In this document: positions 1-7,109 of the stretch, piece by piece
Numbering within the stretch: the first letter of the stretch is position 1
Layout: each line of letters begins with the position of its first letter
Origin: Mollicutes bacterium
GTDB lineage: Bacteria; Bacillota_I; Bacilli_A; RF39; UBA660
Length of the DNA: 20,196 nt
Assembly: GCA_003566505.1 (NCBI GenBank)
Contig: PXDA01000021.1
Span: forward strand, 1-20,196
Reading direction: 5' to 3'
Notes under the pieces: model-generated
Seen by the model: the letters and a program-made list of their open reading frames with translations, nothing else
Database searches by the model: none
Told to the model about the DNA's origin: nothing
Translations under genes and position numbers: made by a program

Positions 1-2
1 AA

Positions 3-437
3 AAAGATTTAATTGTTAAGCCAACTGATTTTTTTGCTACGGTTGAAAAATTATTACAATGGCGCACGGAAAAAAATTATCCCATTGGGATAGCTGATGC
101 TAGTTTGATAGCACATTTATTAGGATTACCACCGCGAAATGAGTGTACGGCTACTTTAGCAGGTTTAGTAATTGATATGCACGGCCGGATGATTACCTGT
201 CCTTATTTGGTTGAAGCGGGCTATTACGAGAAATCAGAGTTACCGGTTTTTGATGAAAATTTTGTCGAACATTGGTTAAATCACCCGATGTTTGTTAATT
301 TTCGTGATAATGGTTTAAAAGATTGTCAAGCACGCTCTTACATTTTTAGTAATGATGTGACTGGCGAAGATCCTTATGGAATGGCTGCTTATTTGGCTTA
401 TAAAAATGGTCAAAAAGGGGGTGGCTTAAATGATTAA
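3..437 (+). CDS. Radical SAM/SPASM-like protein, C-terminal part (5' end outside window)
   Basis: The reading frame is open from base 3 without a convincing start, so this is the 3' end of a longer gene; a TTG at 105 has no ribosome binding site and is not a credible start. The visible 144 residues resemble the C-terminal SPASM/twitch part of radical SAM maturases. There is an early Cys followed by an isoleucine-valine strand and a G-R-M-I-T-C segment, then D-N-G-L-K-D-C-Q-A-R-S-Y and a G-E-D-P-Y ending. These recall the 'C-R-A-R-A-Y...G-D...D-P-Y-C' end of SPASM proteins, where the Cys residues bind auxiliary Fe-S clusters. The last Cys of that pattern is Gly here. The CX3CX2C radical SAM motif would lie upstream and cannot be checked. 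The stop overlaps the ATG of the ABC-F gene by 8 bases, suggesting translational coupling. The family call rests on short motifs only. Confidence 0.5.
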   Translation, partial: KDLIVKPTDFFATVEKLLQWRTEKNYPIGIADASLIAHLLGLPPRNECTATLAGLVIDMHGRMITCPYLVEAGYYEKSELPVFDENFVEHWLNHPMFVNFRDNGLKDCQARSYIFSNDVTGEDPYGMAAYLAYKNGQKGGGLND

Positions 438-2043
438 AGTTCGCGGTTTGAGTAAATCATATCCTTCGAAAATTATTTTGCATGATATAAATTTTGATTT
501 AAACCCAAATGATAAAGTTGGACTAGTTGGTATTAATGGTGTTGGTAAATCAACTTTATTAAAAATTTTAGCTGGCAAAGAAACTTATGATGAAGGTGAA
601 ATTGATAAAAAACCTAATATTAATATTGGCTACCTGCCCCAAGAGGTTAAGTTTCATGATTTAGAAAGAACAATTGAAGAGTTTGTCTATGATTTTGTGG
701 GAATAAAAAAATTAGCAGATGAAATGGCGGCATTAGAGAAAGATTTAGAAAAGGAAGCAAACTTGCAAAGATATGCTGAAGTGCAGGAGCAATTTTTAGC
801 GTTAGATGGTTATAATTTTGATTATAAATTGGATTATGTTTTAAATGGTTTAGGCTTTGATGCTCAAAAAAGAAAAGTAAAATTAAAAGAAATCAGTGGT
901 GGCGAAAAAAGCAAGGTCTTACTTGGTGGTGTGCTGCTAAAGGGCGCTGACTTATTGTTGCTAGATGAGCCAACTAATAATTTGGATTTGCGCTCCATTG
1001 TTTGGCTAGAGGAATATATTTTATCATTAGATGTCCCCATGATATTAATTTCTCATGATCAAAAATTACTTGATAAAGTGGTTAATAAGGTTTTTGAATT
1101 AGATTATTTTGCGCATGATTTAACGCAATATACGGGTAATTATAGTTCTTACGTTCAGCAAAAAGAAAAGAATTTGCTAAAAAAAATGCAAGCATATGAG
1201 CAACAACAAGAAGAAATAAACAATATTGAACAAAGTTTACAACAAAAAAAACAATGGGCGAATATGGGACAGCGGCAAACAATGAAAGATAAAGATAAAT
1301 ATACGCGTGGTTATGAAAGAGATCGTTCTAGTAGTTTAGCAAGTCAAGCCAAGAAAATGGAAAAAAAATTAGCCAAGATGGAAAAAGTGGAAAAGCCACG
1401 AATTAAAGAGCCGCCAACAATTGAAATAAAAGAATCAACGGATAAACAAAATGCCAATATTTTTGCCAATGAATTAGTGTGTGGTTATGGCGATGAATTT
1501 CACACCGAACCACTCTCTTTTCAATGTGATTTTGGGACACGTTTATTAGTACTAGGTGAAAACGGGGTTGGTAAAACAGCGTTAATTAAAACCATTGTTG
1601 GCGAACTAGAGCCCATTGATGGTGATTTAACGGTTTACAGTAGTGTTAAAATGGGCTATTTGGCGCAAGAGAGTATGACTGATGATGAACGAACGGTGAT
1701 GGATTACTTAGATGATGAAACTACTGTTGCCAAAGAAGCACGGTATAATGCTTTGCAAAAGTTTAATTTTACACCTGAAGAAATAAACAAAAAGTTAACA
1801 AACTTAAGCCCGGGCGAACGAACTAGATTGCGTTTTGTAGTGTTTATGCTAAATGAAATTAATACTTTAGTTTTGGACGAGCCAACTAATCATCTTGATT
1901 TTGAAGCGATTGAGATATTAACTGGTGTGTTGGAAAAATTTCAAGGAACCGTTATTGCTGTTTCCCATGATCGCCAGTTTATTGAAGATTTGCAACCTGA
2001 TGAGGTAATTAGAATGCAGAAAAAAGAGAAAAAAAAAAGATAA
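430..2043 (+). CDS. ABC-F family ATPase (ribosome-associated)
   Basis: A 537-residue protein with two ABC ATPase domains and no membrane segments, the layout of ABC-F proteins that act in the ribosomal E site as translation factors or antibiotic-protection proteins. Domain 1 has Walker A G34-INGVGKST, signature ISGGEKSK and Walker B LLLLDEP with catalytic E180. Domain 2 has Walker A G376-ENGVGKTA, signature LSPGERTR and LVLDEP with E484. Both carry the ABC-F 'DEPTNxLD' motif and an SHD/SHDR switch His. The interdomain linker (about 238-330) is a charged, coiled-coil-prone stretch rich in K, E and Q. The tail ends in a lysine/arginine cluster. Start ATG follows an AAGGGGGTGG ribosome binding site and overlaps the upstream gene. 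The length fits YkpA/YbiT-like and YdiF-like members; whether it is housekeeping or a resistance factor cannot be decided from sequence alone. Confidence 0.93.
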   Translation: MIKVRGLSKSYPSKIILHDINFDLNPNDKVGLVGINGVGKSTLLKILAGKETYDEGEIDKKPNINIGYLPQEVKFHDLERTIEEFVYDFVGIKKLADEMAALEKDLEKEANLQRYAEVQEQFLALDGYNFDYKLDYVLNGLGFDAQKRKVKLKEISGGEKSKVLLGGVLLKGADLLLLDEPTNNLDLRSIVWLEEYILSLDVPMILISHDQKLLDKVVNKVFELDYFAHDLTQYTGNYSSYVQQKEKNLLKKMQAYEQQQEEINNIEQSLQQKKQWANMGQRQTMKDKDKYTRGYERDRSSSLASQAKKMEKKLAKMEKVEKPRIKEPPTIEIKESTDKQNANIFANELVCGYGDEFHTEPLSFQCDFGTRLLVLGENGVGKTALIKTIVGELEPIDGDLTVYSSVKMGYLAQESMTDDERTVMDYLDDETTVAKEARYNALQKFNFTPEEINKKLTNLSPGERTRLRFVVFMLNEINTLVLDEPTNHLDFEAIEILTGVLEKFQGTVIAVSHDRQFIEDLQPDEVIRMQKKEKKKR

Positions 2044-2075
2044 AAACTAAAATGCGATATTAAATACTAAAAAAG

Positions 2076-2104
2076 AATACATTTTTAACAAAAATGTATT
2101 TTTT
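2076..2104 (+). terminator. Intrinsic terminator after the ABC-F gene
   Basis: A perfect 11-bp inverted repeat (AATACATTTTT / AAAAATGTATT) with a 3-base AAC loop runs straight into a T-run. The stem is AT-rich and so weak, but its position 32 bases after the ABC-F stop fits a transcription end. Confidence 0.65.
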
Positions 2105-2138
2105 AATGTATTATTAAGTTTATTTGTTTTTAACAAAG

Positions 2139-2157
2139 GGTTATAAAATTTATAACC
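2139..2157. repeat. 19-base perfect palindrome, candidate operator upstream of the leader promoter
   Basis: GGTTATAAA and TTTATAACC flank a single central A, giving a perfect 9+1+9 dyad that ends 27 bases upstream of the -35 box at 2185. It is flanked by two AAAGGG direct repeats. No T-run follows, so it is not a terminator on the + strand. A dimeric regulator site is the simplest reading, but no regulator gene is in the window. Confidence 0.4.
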
Positions 2158-2184
2158 AAAGGGATCTTCTAAAATTTGAAAACA

Positions 2185-2213
2185 TTGACAAAAAGCAAAA
2201 AAAAAGGTATATT
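2185..2213 (+). promoter_or_regulatory. Sigma-A type promoter for the transporter/phosphotransferase operon
   Basis: TTGACA (2185-2190), a 17-base spacer and TATATT (2208-2213) make a near-consensus promoter. Transcription would start near 2220, leaving a leader of about 185 bases before the binding-protein gene. Confidence 0.75.
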
Positions 2214-2248
2214 ATTAGGCAACCGCAATTTTTCGAAGGGGTAGAAGA

Positions 2249-2341
2249 ATGTTAAAAAAAACTTTTAAAAAAATAAAATACTTAAAACAGATAAGCACAT
2301 TATATACGATATGCTTAATTTTAAATATTTCTTATAGCTAA
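2249..2341 (+). CDS. Putative 30-aa leader peptide
   Basis: An ATG is preceded at 7-base spacing by GAAGGGG (2235-2241), a good ribosome binding site, and opens a 30-codon frame ending in TAA. The peptide starts with a Lys-rich segment (MLKKTFKKIKYLK) and ends with a hydrophobic segment (LYTICLILNISYS), so it is cationic then hydrophobic. The stop codon lies two bases before the base of the terminator stem at 2344, the spacing expected if a ribosome on this ORF controls whether the terminator folds. I do not recognise the peptide. A small membrane peptide or a chance ORF in AT-rich DNA are the alternatives; the placement between promoter and terminator argues for a leader. Confidence 0.5.
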   Translation: MLKKTFKKIKYLKQISTLYTICLILNISYS

Positions 2342-2343
2342 AT

Positions 2344-2384
2344 AAAAATAGTCAAACACATTGGTGTTATTGACTATTTTTTTT
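2344..2384 (+). terminator. Strong terminator in the leader, likely attenuator
   Basis: A 12-bp outer stem (AAAAATAGTCAA / TTGACTATTTTT), a 2-base bulge and a 4-bp inner stem (ACAC / GTGT) with an ATTG loop are followed by a T-run. It sits between the operon promoter and its first large gene, with the next ribosome binding site (AAAGAGGTG) only about 10 bases further on. Since nothing else visible would drive the downstream genes, conditional readthrough is the natural reading. Confidence 0.75.
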
Positions 2385-2405
2385 AAAAATTAAAGAGGTG
2401 AAAAA

Positions 2406-3401
2406 ATGCCCAAAAATAAAATAATTATGATTGTAATAACGTTGATTATCATCTTAACTATTTTTTTAGCAAATTATTATACTCGTAATAATGTTAAACA
2501 AATTTATATTGGATATCAAAGCGTAACATCGCAAACATGGGGGGCTTTGATTATGAAGAATCAGAAAATTTTTGAAAAAAAACTACAAGAATATTACCCG
2601 GATAAAACAATAGAAGTTATTTGGTATGATGAAATATCAGGTGCGGTAATCAACACTTGCATGATCTTTAATAAATGTCATTTTGGTTTTATGGGTGATA
2701 TGCCATTATTACTTAATATGAATCAAGCTGCCACACGCCAAAATTATGACTCTGCCTTGCTTGCTTTTGATGGTAAGGGGATAAAAGGAAGAAATCAAAG
2801 TATTATGGTACCTCATGATAGCGATATGAAAAAAATAGCAGATTTAAAGGGAAAAACAATTTCGACGCCAATTGGATCTAGTGCTCATTTCATGCTTTTA
2901 AGAGTTTTAGAAAAATATGATTTATTAGACGATGTTAATATTGTTCATCAAGATGTTGCACTTGCAAGTCAATTATTGATAACAGGTCAGACAGATGCTT
3001 TTTCGATTTGGGCGCCGTATCCGAATTTTTTAGCAGATCAAGGTTATGGCAAAGAGTTAGTTGCTGGTGAAAAATCACAAATTGATTATCAAGCTGGTGT
3101 TATAGTTAATCGAAATTGGGCGCAAAATAATGAAAAAATTGTGGAATTATTTTTAGAATCATTAGCTGAGGCACATACATTTATAAAAAACAATCCGCAA
3201 AAAGCGGCTGATATTTTTACGTCTGAGAGTGGTTTCTCAATTAATGTCACTCAAAAAGAAGTTAACAATATTACTTGGGATAGTAGTATTAGTGCTCAAG
3301 ATATTGCAACATTAGCAGAAAAAAAACAATTTCTAATTGATTTAGAAAAAATTAATAATTTTATATTAAATAAATTTTTATACGAAAAACGAGGTGAATA
3401 A
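2406..3401 (+). CDS. Substrate-binding protein of a NitT/TauT (SsuA/TauA-like) ABC importer
   Basis: A 331-residue periplasmic-binding-protein type II of the nitrate/sulfonate/taurine group. Residues 6-24 form one hydrophobic segment after a KNK start. No lipobox Cys follows, so it is probably anchored by an uncleaved signal, or cut by ordinary signal peptidase, rather than lipidated. Features of the family are the opening strand IYIGYQ, the G-D-M-P-L-L region (about 98-102), the 'ADLKGKTISTPIGSSAHFMLLRVLEKYDL' type lobe-linking segment and 'LLITGQTDAFSIWAPYP' near 195-210. The ligand cannot be read from sequence; this superfamily also takes up thiamine precursors, aromatic sulfonates and similar small anions. 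The start follows GAGGTG at good spacing. Its last codons overlap the ribosome binding site of the permease gene. Confidence 0.85.
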   Translation: MPKNKIIMIVITLIIILTIFLANYYTRNNVKQIYIGYQSVTSQTWGALIMKNQKIFEKKLQEYYPDKTIEVIWYDEISGAVINTCMIFNKCHFGFMGDMPLLLNMNQAATRQNYDSALLAFDGKGIKGRNQSIMVPHDSDMKKIADLKGKTISTPIGSSAHFMLLRVLEKYDLLDDVNIVHQDVALASQLLITGQTDAFSIWAPYPNFLADQGYGKELVAGEKSQIDYQAGVIVNRNWAQNNEKIVELFLESLAEAHTFIKNNPQKAADIFTSESGFSINVTQKEVNNITWDSSISAQDIATLAEKKQFLIDLEKINNFILNKFLYEKRGE

Positions 3402-3402
3402 C

Positions 3403-4047
3403 ATGGACTTTTCTATAATAATTAATGAACTAACAGAAAGAACTTTATATGATAATATATTTGTTTCTCTTAAAAATGTTCTTACTGGTTTTACGATAGC
3501 CTTTGTAGTAGCTTTGTTGCTGGCGCTACTTTTATATGAATTTAAAATGTTGGATAAAATTTTTTATCCAATAATTGAAGTATTAAGACCGATTCCTAAT
3601 GCTGGTTGGGTACCAATTGCTATTATTATATTTGCTACTATTGAACAAAGCATAATTTTTATTACTTTTGTAGGAGCCTTTTTTCCAATGTTTATAAGTC
3701 TTTATCGAGCCTTAAAAAATTTTCCAATTAATTATTTGTATTTTGCAAAAATATATAAACTTAATTGGTTTGATCGGACAACCAAAATTATACTACCTGG
3801 CATTATGTCCAATATATTTACAGCATTAATGATTGGTATTAGCGGGGCTTGGCTCAGTGTTATAATGGCTGAAATGATCAGTGGTCGCATGGGGATCGGT
3901 TATTATACCTGGAAAAGTTATACCTTATTATCTTACGAGAAAGTCTTTTTAGGAATAATAATAATGGGTATATTGGGCGCTTTGTTTTCTTTATTTTTTG
4001 CAACAATAGCGAAAAAAAAGTTGTTTTGGGTAAGGAGAATAGATTAA
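3403..4047 (+). CDS. Permease of NitT/TauT-type ABC importer
   Basis: A 214-residue integral membrane protein with about six hydrophobic segments. It has the hallmarks of SsuC/TauC/NrtB permeases: 'SLKNVLTGF' near the N-terminus, 'LRPIPNAGWVPIAII' at the second third, and the cytoplasmic coupling loop 'LPGIMSNIFTALMIGISGAWLSVIMAEM' followed by 'GRMGIGY'. I chose ATG 3403, one base after the binding-protein stop, because GAGGTG (3391-3396) lies six bases ahead; an in-frame GTG at 3394 falls inside that ribosome binding site. A homodimer would pair with the ATPase encoded next. The protein is somewhat shorter than typical family members (about 250 residues), mainly at the N-terminus. Confidence 0.87.
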   Translation: MDFSIIINELTERTLYDNIFVSLKNVLTGFTIAFVVALLLALLLYEFKMLDKIFYPIIEVLRPIPNAGWVPIAIIIFATIEQSIIFITFVGAFFPMFISLYRALKNFPINYLYFAKIYKLNWFDRTTKIILPGIMSNIFTALMIGISGAWLSVIMAEMISGRMGIGYYTWKSYTLLSYEKVFLGIIIMGILGALFSLFFATIAKKKLFWVRRID

Positions 4048-4048
4048 G

Positions 4049-4780
4049 ATGGCGAAAAAAAATAAAAATGCTATAACCATTAATGATGTAACGAAAAGTT
4101 ATCAAAGTGAAAAATGGGGCGAAAAAGTAGTATTTGAGAATTTAAACATAACCTTTGAAAAAGGAAAGATACATTGTATTTTAGGAGTTTCAGGTTGTGG
4201 AAAAAGCACATTGTTAAAAATAATTGCGGGGTTAGAAAATGTTAAAGATGGCGAAATTGTAATTGAACCTAACAACTCATTAATAGCCATCATTTTACAA
4301 GATAATAATCTCCTGCCCTGGCTAACAGTTTATGATAATATCGCCTTCGCTCTAAAAGCACTGCAAAAGGAAGAATCTTTTGATCAAATAGTGCAAAGAG
4401 GACTGCAGAAATTTAACTTAATTGAATATCAAAATTTTTACCCTTTTGAATTGTCAGAAGGATTAAAACAAAAAGTTGCATTAGCAAAAACCTTAGTAAC
4501 TAACCCAAATATTGTTTTATTAGATGAACCTTTTTGCTCGCTTGATTTTATTTCTAAAAATAAAGCACATAAAGTTTATTTAAGTGAATTTTCGAAAGAG
4601 CATTTTACATCAATATTACTAACTCATGATATTGAAGAGACAATAAAATTAGGTGATTATATTCATTTGTTGGGTAAGGGCAATGACTATAAAAAATTTA
4701 CTAATCCGTTAAAAAAGCCGCGCAATAAGGATGAAAATTATCAAGAATTTTTAAATTTTATTATTAAAGAATATACATAG
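4049..4780 (+). CDS. ATPase of NitT/TauT-type ABC importer
   Basis: A 243-residue ABC ATPase beginning one base after the permease stop. Walker A is GVSGCGKST, the Q-loop is ILQDNNLLPWLTVYDNI with the family-typical 'LLPWLTV', Walker B is IVLLDEPFCSLD and the switch is LLTHDIEE. This matches the SsuB/TauB/NrtC group. The signature motif is LSEGLKQKV instead of the usual LSGGQ[RK]QRV: the first Gly is Glu and the Gln is Leu. The second Gly and the flanking basic residue remain, so ATP hydrolysis may be kept but altered. The best ribosome binding site, AAGGAG, lies inside the permease gene at about 12 bases from the ATG, so coupled translation is likely. Confidence 0.9.
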   Translation: MAKKNKNAITINDVTKSYQSEKWGEKVVFENLNITFEKGKIHCILGVSGCGKSTLLKIIAGLENVKDGEIVIEPNNSLIAIILQDNNLLPWLTVYDNIAFALKALQKEESFDQIVQRGLQKFNLIEYQNFYPFELSEGLKQKVALAKTLVTNPNIVLLDEPFCSLDFISKNKAHKVYLSEFSKEHFTSILLTHDIEETIKLGDYIHLLGKGNDYKKFTNPLKKPRNKDENYQEFLNFIIKEYT

Positions 4781-4794
4781 GAGATGATATTAAA

Positions 4795-7092
4795 ATGTAT
4801 TTATCAAGTAAAGAGGCCGAAAACTGGAAACAAATTAATTTTCGCAATATAGATTTTATGTTATCGGTACAATTCATTTATGATTTATACGATCAATATG
4901 ATGCCAATATTAATTGGTTTCGTTTTAAAAATGTTTGTTTGTATTATCGTGATGATAAATTGTGGTCTTTTACACCGCAAGATGATTGGGAGGCAGTATT
5001 AACAAATATTGCTCAGCAATTTTGCTTTCCGCAAAAATATGATTCCGATATTATTGAAAATTGTTATAATTATTGTAAACGTGATAAAAAGAAATTACAT
5101 AATAGATTGCAAAAAATAGCAAAAACTAATTTAACAAAACTTTCACAAAAAGAATTGTATGAAGAACTGTTTAATTGGTATCAAACGACATTAAATCAAA
5201 TATATTTTATTAATTTAGCGCCTGTGGAACACGGTCTGCAAAGAGCAATTAGTTCGTTAAATGTTGATAAACTACTTACTATTGATGAAATAAGCATTTT
5301 GTATTCTTTAGACGGTAATACAGCGGTTATGGAAGAGGAATATGCCTTTTTAAAAGCTATCTTCCAACAAAACAAACAAAAAACTAAAACACTTTTAAAA
5401 AAGCATTTAAAAAATTATGAACATATTACATTGGGTTATGGCAGCAAACAATTAGATGAAGATATGCTTTTAGAACGATATCACAAAATTATTGCTTTGG
5501 GTGAAAACTTTATTAATAAGCGAATGAATGAAATAGAGTTATATCCTAAAACTATCAAAATGAAAAAAGAACAAATTATCAAAAAAATAAATAATCAACA
5601 AATTATTGAACTTTTTGATCTTGCCGCCCAATTGGGATTATTAAGAGATAAAAATAAAGCATTATTAGGAAAGGCTGTTCAATTTCGGAATAAATTAATA
5701 AATGAAATTGCGAGAAGAATGTCTTTAAGTGACGAAATTTTAAAATATTATATAATGGAAGACTTTTATAATTTATTGATTCTTGATAAAAAATTAAGTT
5801 TATCAGAAATAAAAAAACGTCAGAAAGGTGTTTATATTGAAGCGGTTACTACTATGGCGGTTAGTGCTGAAGCACGTGAAAATTATTATCATTCAGTAAA
5901 ACCGATTAAAGAAGATGTTTCTGTGCTTGCTTCGCGACGCGGTATATGTGCCTCACCTGGAAAAGTAAAAGGCAAAGCCAAAATTTGTTTAACATTTGCT
6001 GAAAGTAACAAATTAAAAGAAGGTGAGATATTAATAACTTATGGAACCGACTTTGATTTTATGAATGCCATTGTAAAATCCAGCGCTATTGTTACAGAAG
6101 AAGGTGGTATATTAAGTCACGCTTCGGTAATAAGTAGAGAATTAAACAAACCTTGTGTTATTGCTTTTAAAGGAATAACACAGCTTATAAAAGATGGCGA
6201 TACTGTTGAAATTGATGCTAGTCAAGGAATAGTGAGGTTGTTGAGTAGCAAACAGAAAGAGGAAAAAATTAATAGAATAAAAGATGTGTATCATATTTCG
6301 GAAAAAACTAAAATATCAGAAATTGGCAGTAAGGCGGCTAAACTTTCTGAATTATATAACCTCGAATATAATGTTCCCAAAGCTTATTTTTTCAGTGTTT
6401 CATATTTTCAAAATTTGTTAAAAAAGCAAAATAAATTTGATGAATATATGAAATATATATCAAATCTAGATTATTATGAAGATGATATATATGCTTTAAT
6501 TGACAGTCTTGAAATTCCTCAAAATCATTTAAAACAAATTTTATCTTTTAAAGAAAATACTTATGCCGTTCGTAGTAGTTCTTTGAATGAAGATGGTGAA
6601 AAAATGTCTTTCGCCGGACAGTATGTGACAGAATTATTTTGTGATTCATTAGATTTTACTGCGGAAGGGATGAAAACTTGCTGGAAATCATTATTAGGAA
6701 TGGGTTTAGAAAATTATAGTGATTTTAAAAAGCAACTTAATGTTTTTGGTGGTATTATTATTCAAGAGATGGTCAATGCAGATTATGCTGGAGTAATGTT
6801 TACAAAAGATCCCGTAGATAATAATCCAGATATAATTGTGATTGAAAGTTGCCAAGGAGTTGCGGCAAAATTAGTAGATAACCAGGTGGTTGCTGATCGG
6901 TATTTAATTGAAAAAAATAGTTTGAAAATTTTATCAAAACCAACTCACAATAAAATATCGAAAAAAATGATATTGGCAATTGCTAAAATGGGAATTGAAC
7001 TCGAAAAACATTATGGTTATGCCGTTGATATTGAATGGGCATGTGAAAAAAATAAATTATTTTTGCTTCAATGCCGACCCATTACTACTTAA
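4795..7092 (+). CDS. Permuted PEP-utilizing/PPDK-type phosphotransferase (helical - swivelling His - ATP-binding)
   Basis: A 765-residue cytoplasmic protein. Residues 1 to about 375 form a helical, Lys/Glu-rich region without a familiar motif. Residues 380-485 are a PEP-utilizer mobile (swivelling) domain with the phospho-His motif TEEGGILSHASVISRE, catalytic H442, and a 'DGDTVEIDASQGIVRLL' end. Residues 500-765 are a PPDK_N ATP-binding domain: GSKAAKLSEL (K513), 'VPKAYFFSV', 'YAVRSSSLNEDG' (R593), 'SFAGQY', 'IIIQEMVNADYAGVMFTKDP' and the terminal 'DIEWA...LFLLQCRPIT'. PEP synthase and rifampin phosphotransferase carry the ATP domain first and His domain later; here the order is reversed, and no pyruvate barrel is present. 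Expected chemistry is ATP to His442 to an acceptor bound by the helical region. Rifampin or another small molecule is possible; the substrate is unknown. A good GGAG ribosome binding site precedes ATG. Confidence 0.85.
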   Translation: MYLSSKEAENWKQINFRNIDFMLSVQFIYDLYDQYDANINWFRFKNVCLYYRDDKLWSFTPQDDWEAVLTNIAQQFCFPQKYDSDIIENCYNYCKRDKKKLHNRLQKIAKTNLTKLSQKELYEELFNWYQTTLNQIYFINLAPVEHGLQRAISSLNVDKLLTIDEISILYSLDGNTAVMEEEYAFLKAIFQQNKQKTKTLLKKHLKNYEHITLGYGSKQLDEDMLLERYHKIIALGENFINKRMNEIELYPKTIKMKKEQIIKKINNQQIIELFDLAAQLGLLRDKNKALLGKAVQFRNKLINEIARRMSLSDEILKYYIMEDFYNLLILDKKLSLSEIKKRQKGVYIEAVTTMAVSAEARENYYHSVKPIKEDVSVLASRRGICASPGKVKGKAKICLTFAESNKLKEGEILITYGTDFDFMNAIVKSSAIVTEEGGILSHASVISRELNKPCVIAFKGITQLIKDGDTVEIDASQGIVRLLSSKQKEEKINRIKDVYHISEKTKISEIGSKAAKLSELYNLEYNVPKAYFFSVSYFQNLLKKQNKFDEYMKYISNLDYYEDDIYALIDSLEIPQNHLKQILSFKENTYAVRSSSLNEDGEKMSFAGQYVTELFCDSLDFTAEGMKTCWKSLLGMGLENYSDFKKQLNVFGGIIIQEMVNADYAGVMFTKDPVDNNPDIIVIESCQGVAAKLVDNQVVADRYLIEKNSLKILSKPTHNKISKKMILAIAKMGIELEKHYGYAVDIEWACEKNKLFLLQCRPITT

Positions 7093-7109
7093 TATTAGGA
7101 GGAAGAGAG

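Noticed and set aside
2220..2384. TPP or SAM riboswitch in the leader of the NMT1/SsuA-like importer
   Set aside because: No conserved core (such as CTGAGA of the TPP element) is present. A GGCAACC string near 2218 resembles part of an S-box, but the other conserved S-box segments are missing; the ORF-terminator reading explains more.
5869..5884. GAAGCACGTGAAAATT as a possible parS site
   Set aside because: Only the right half resembles the TGTTTCACGTGAAACA consensus, and the bases are explained by coding sequence of the phosphotransferase.
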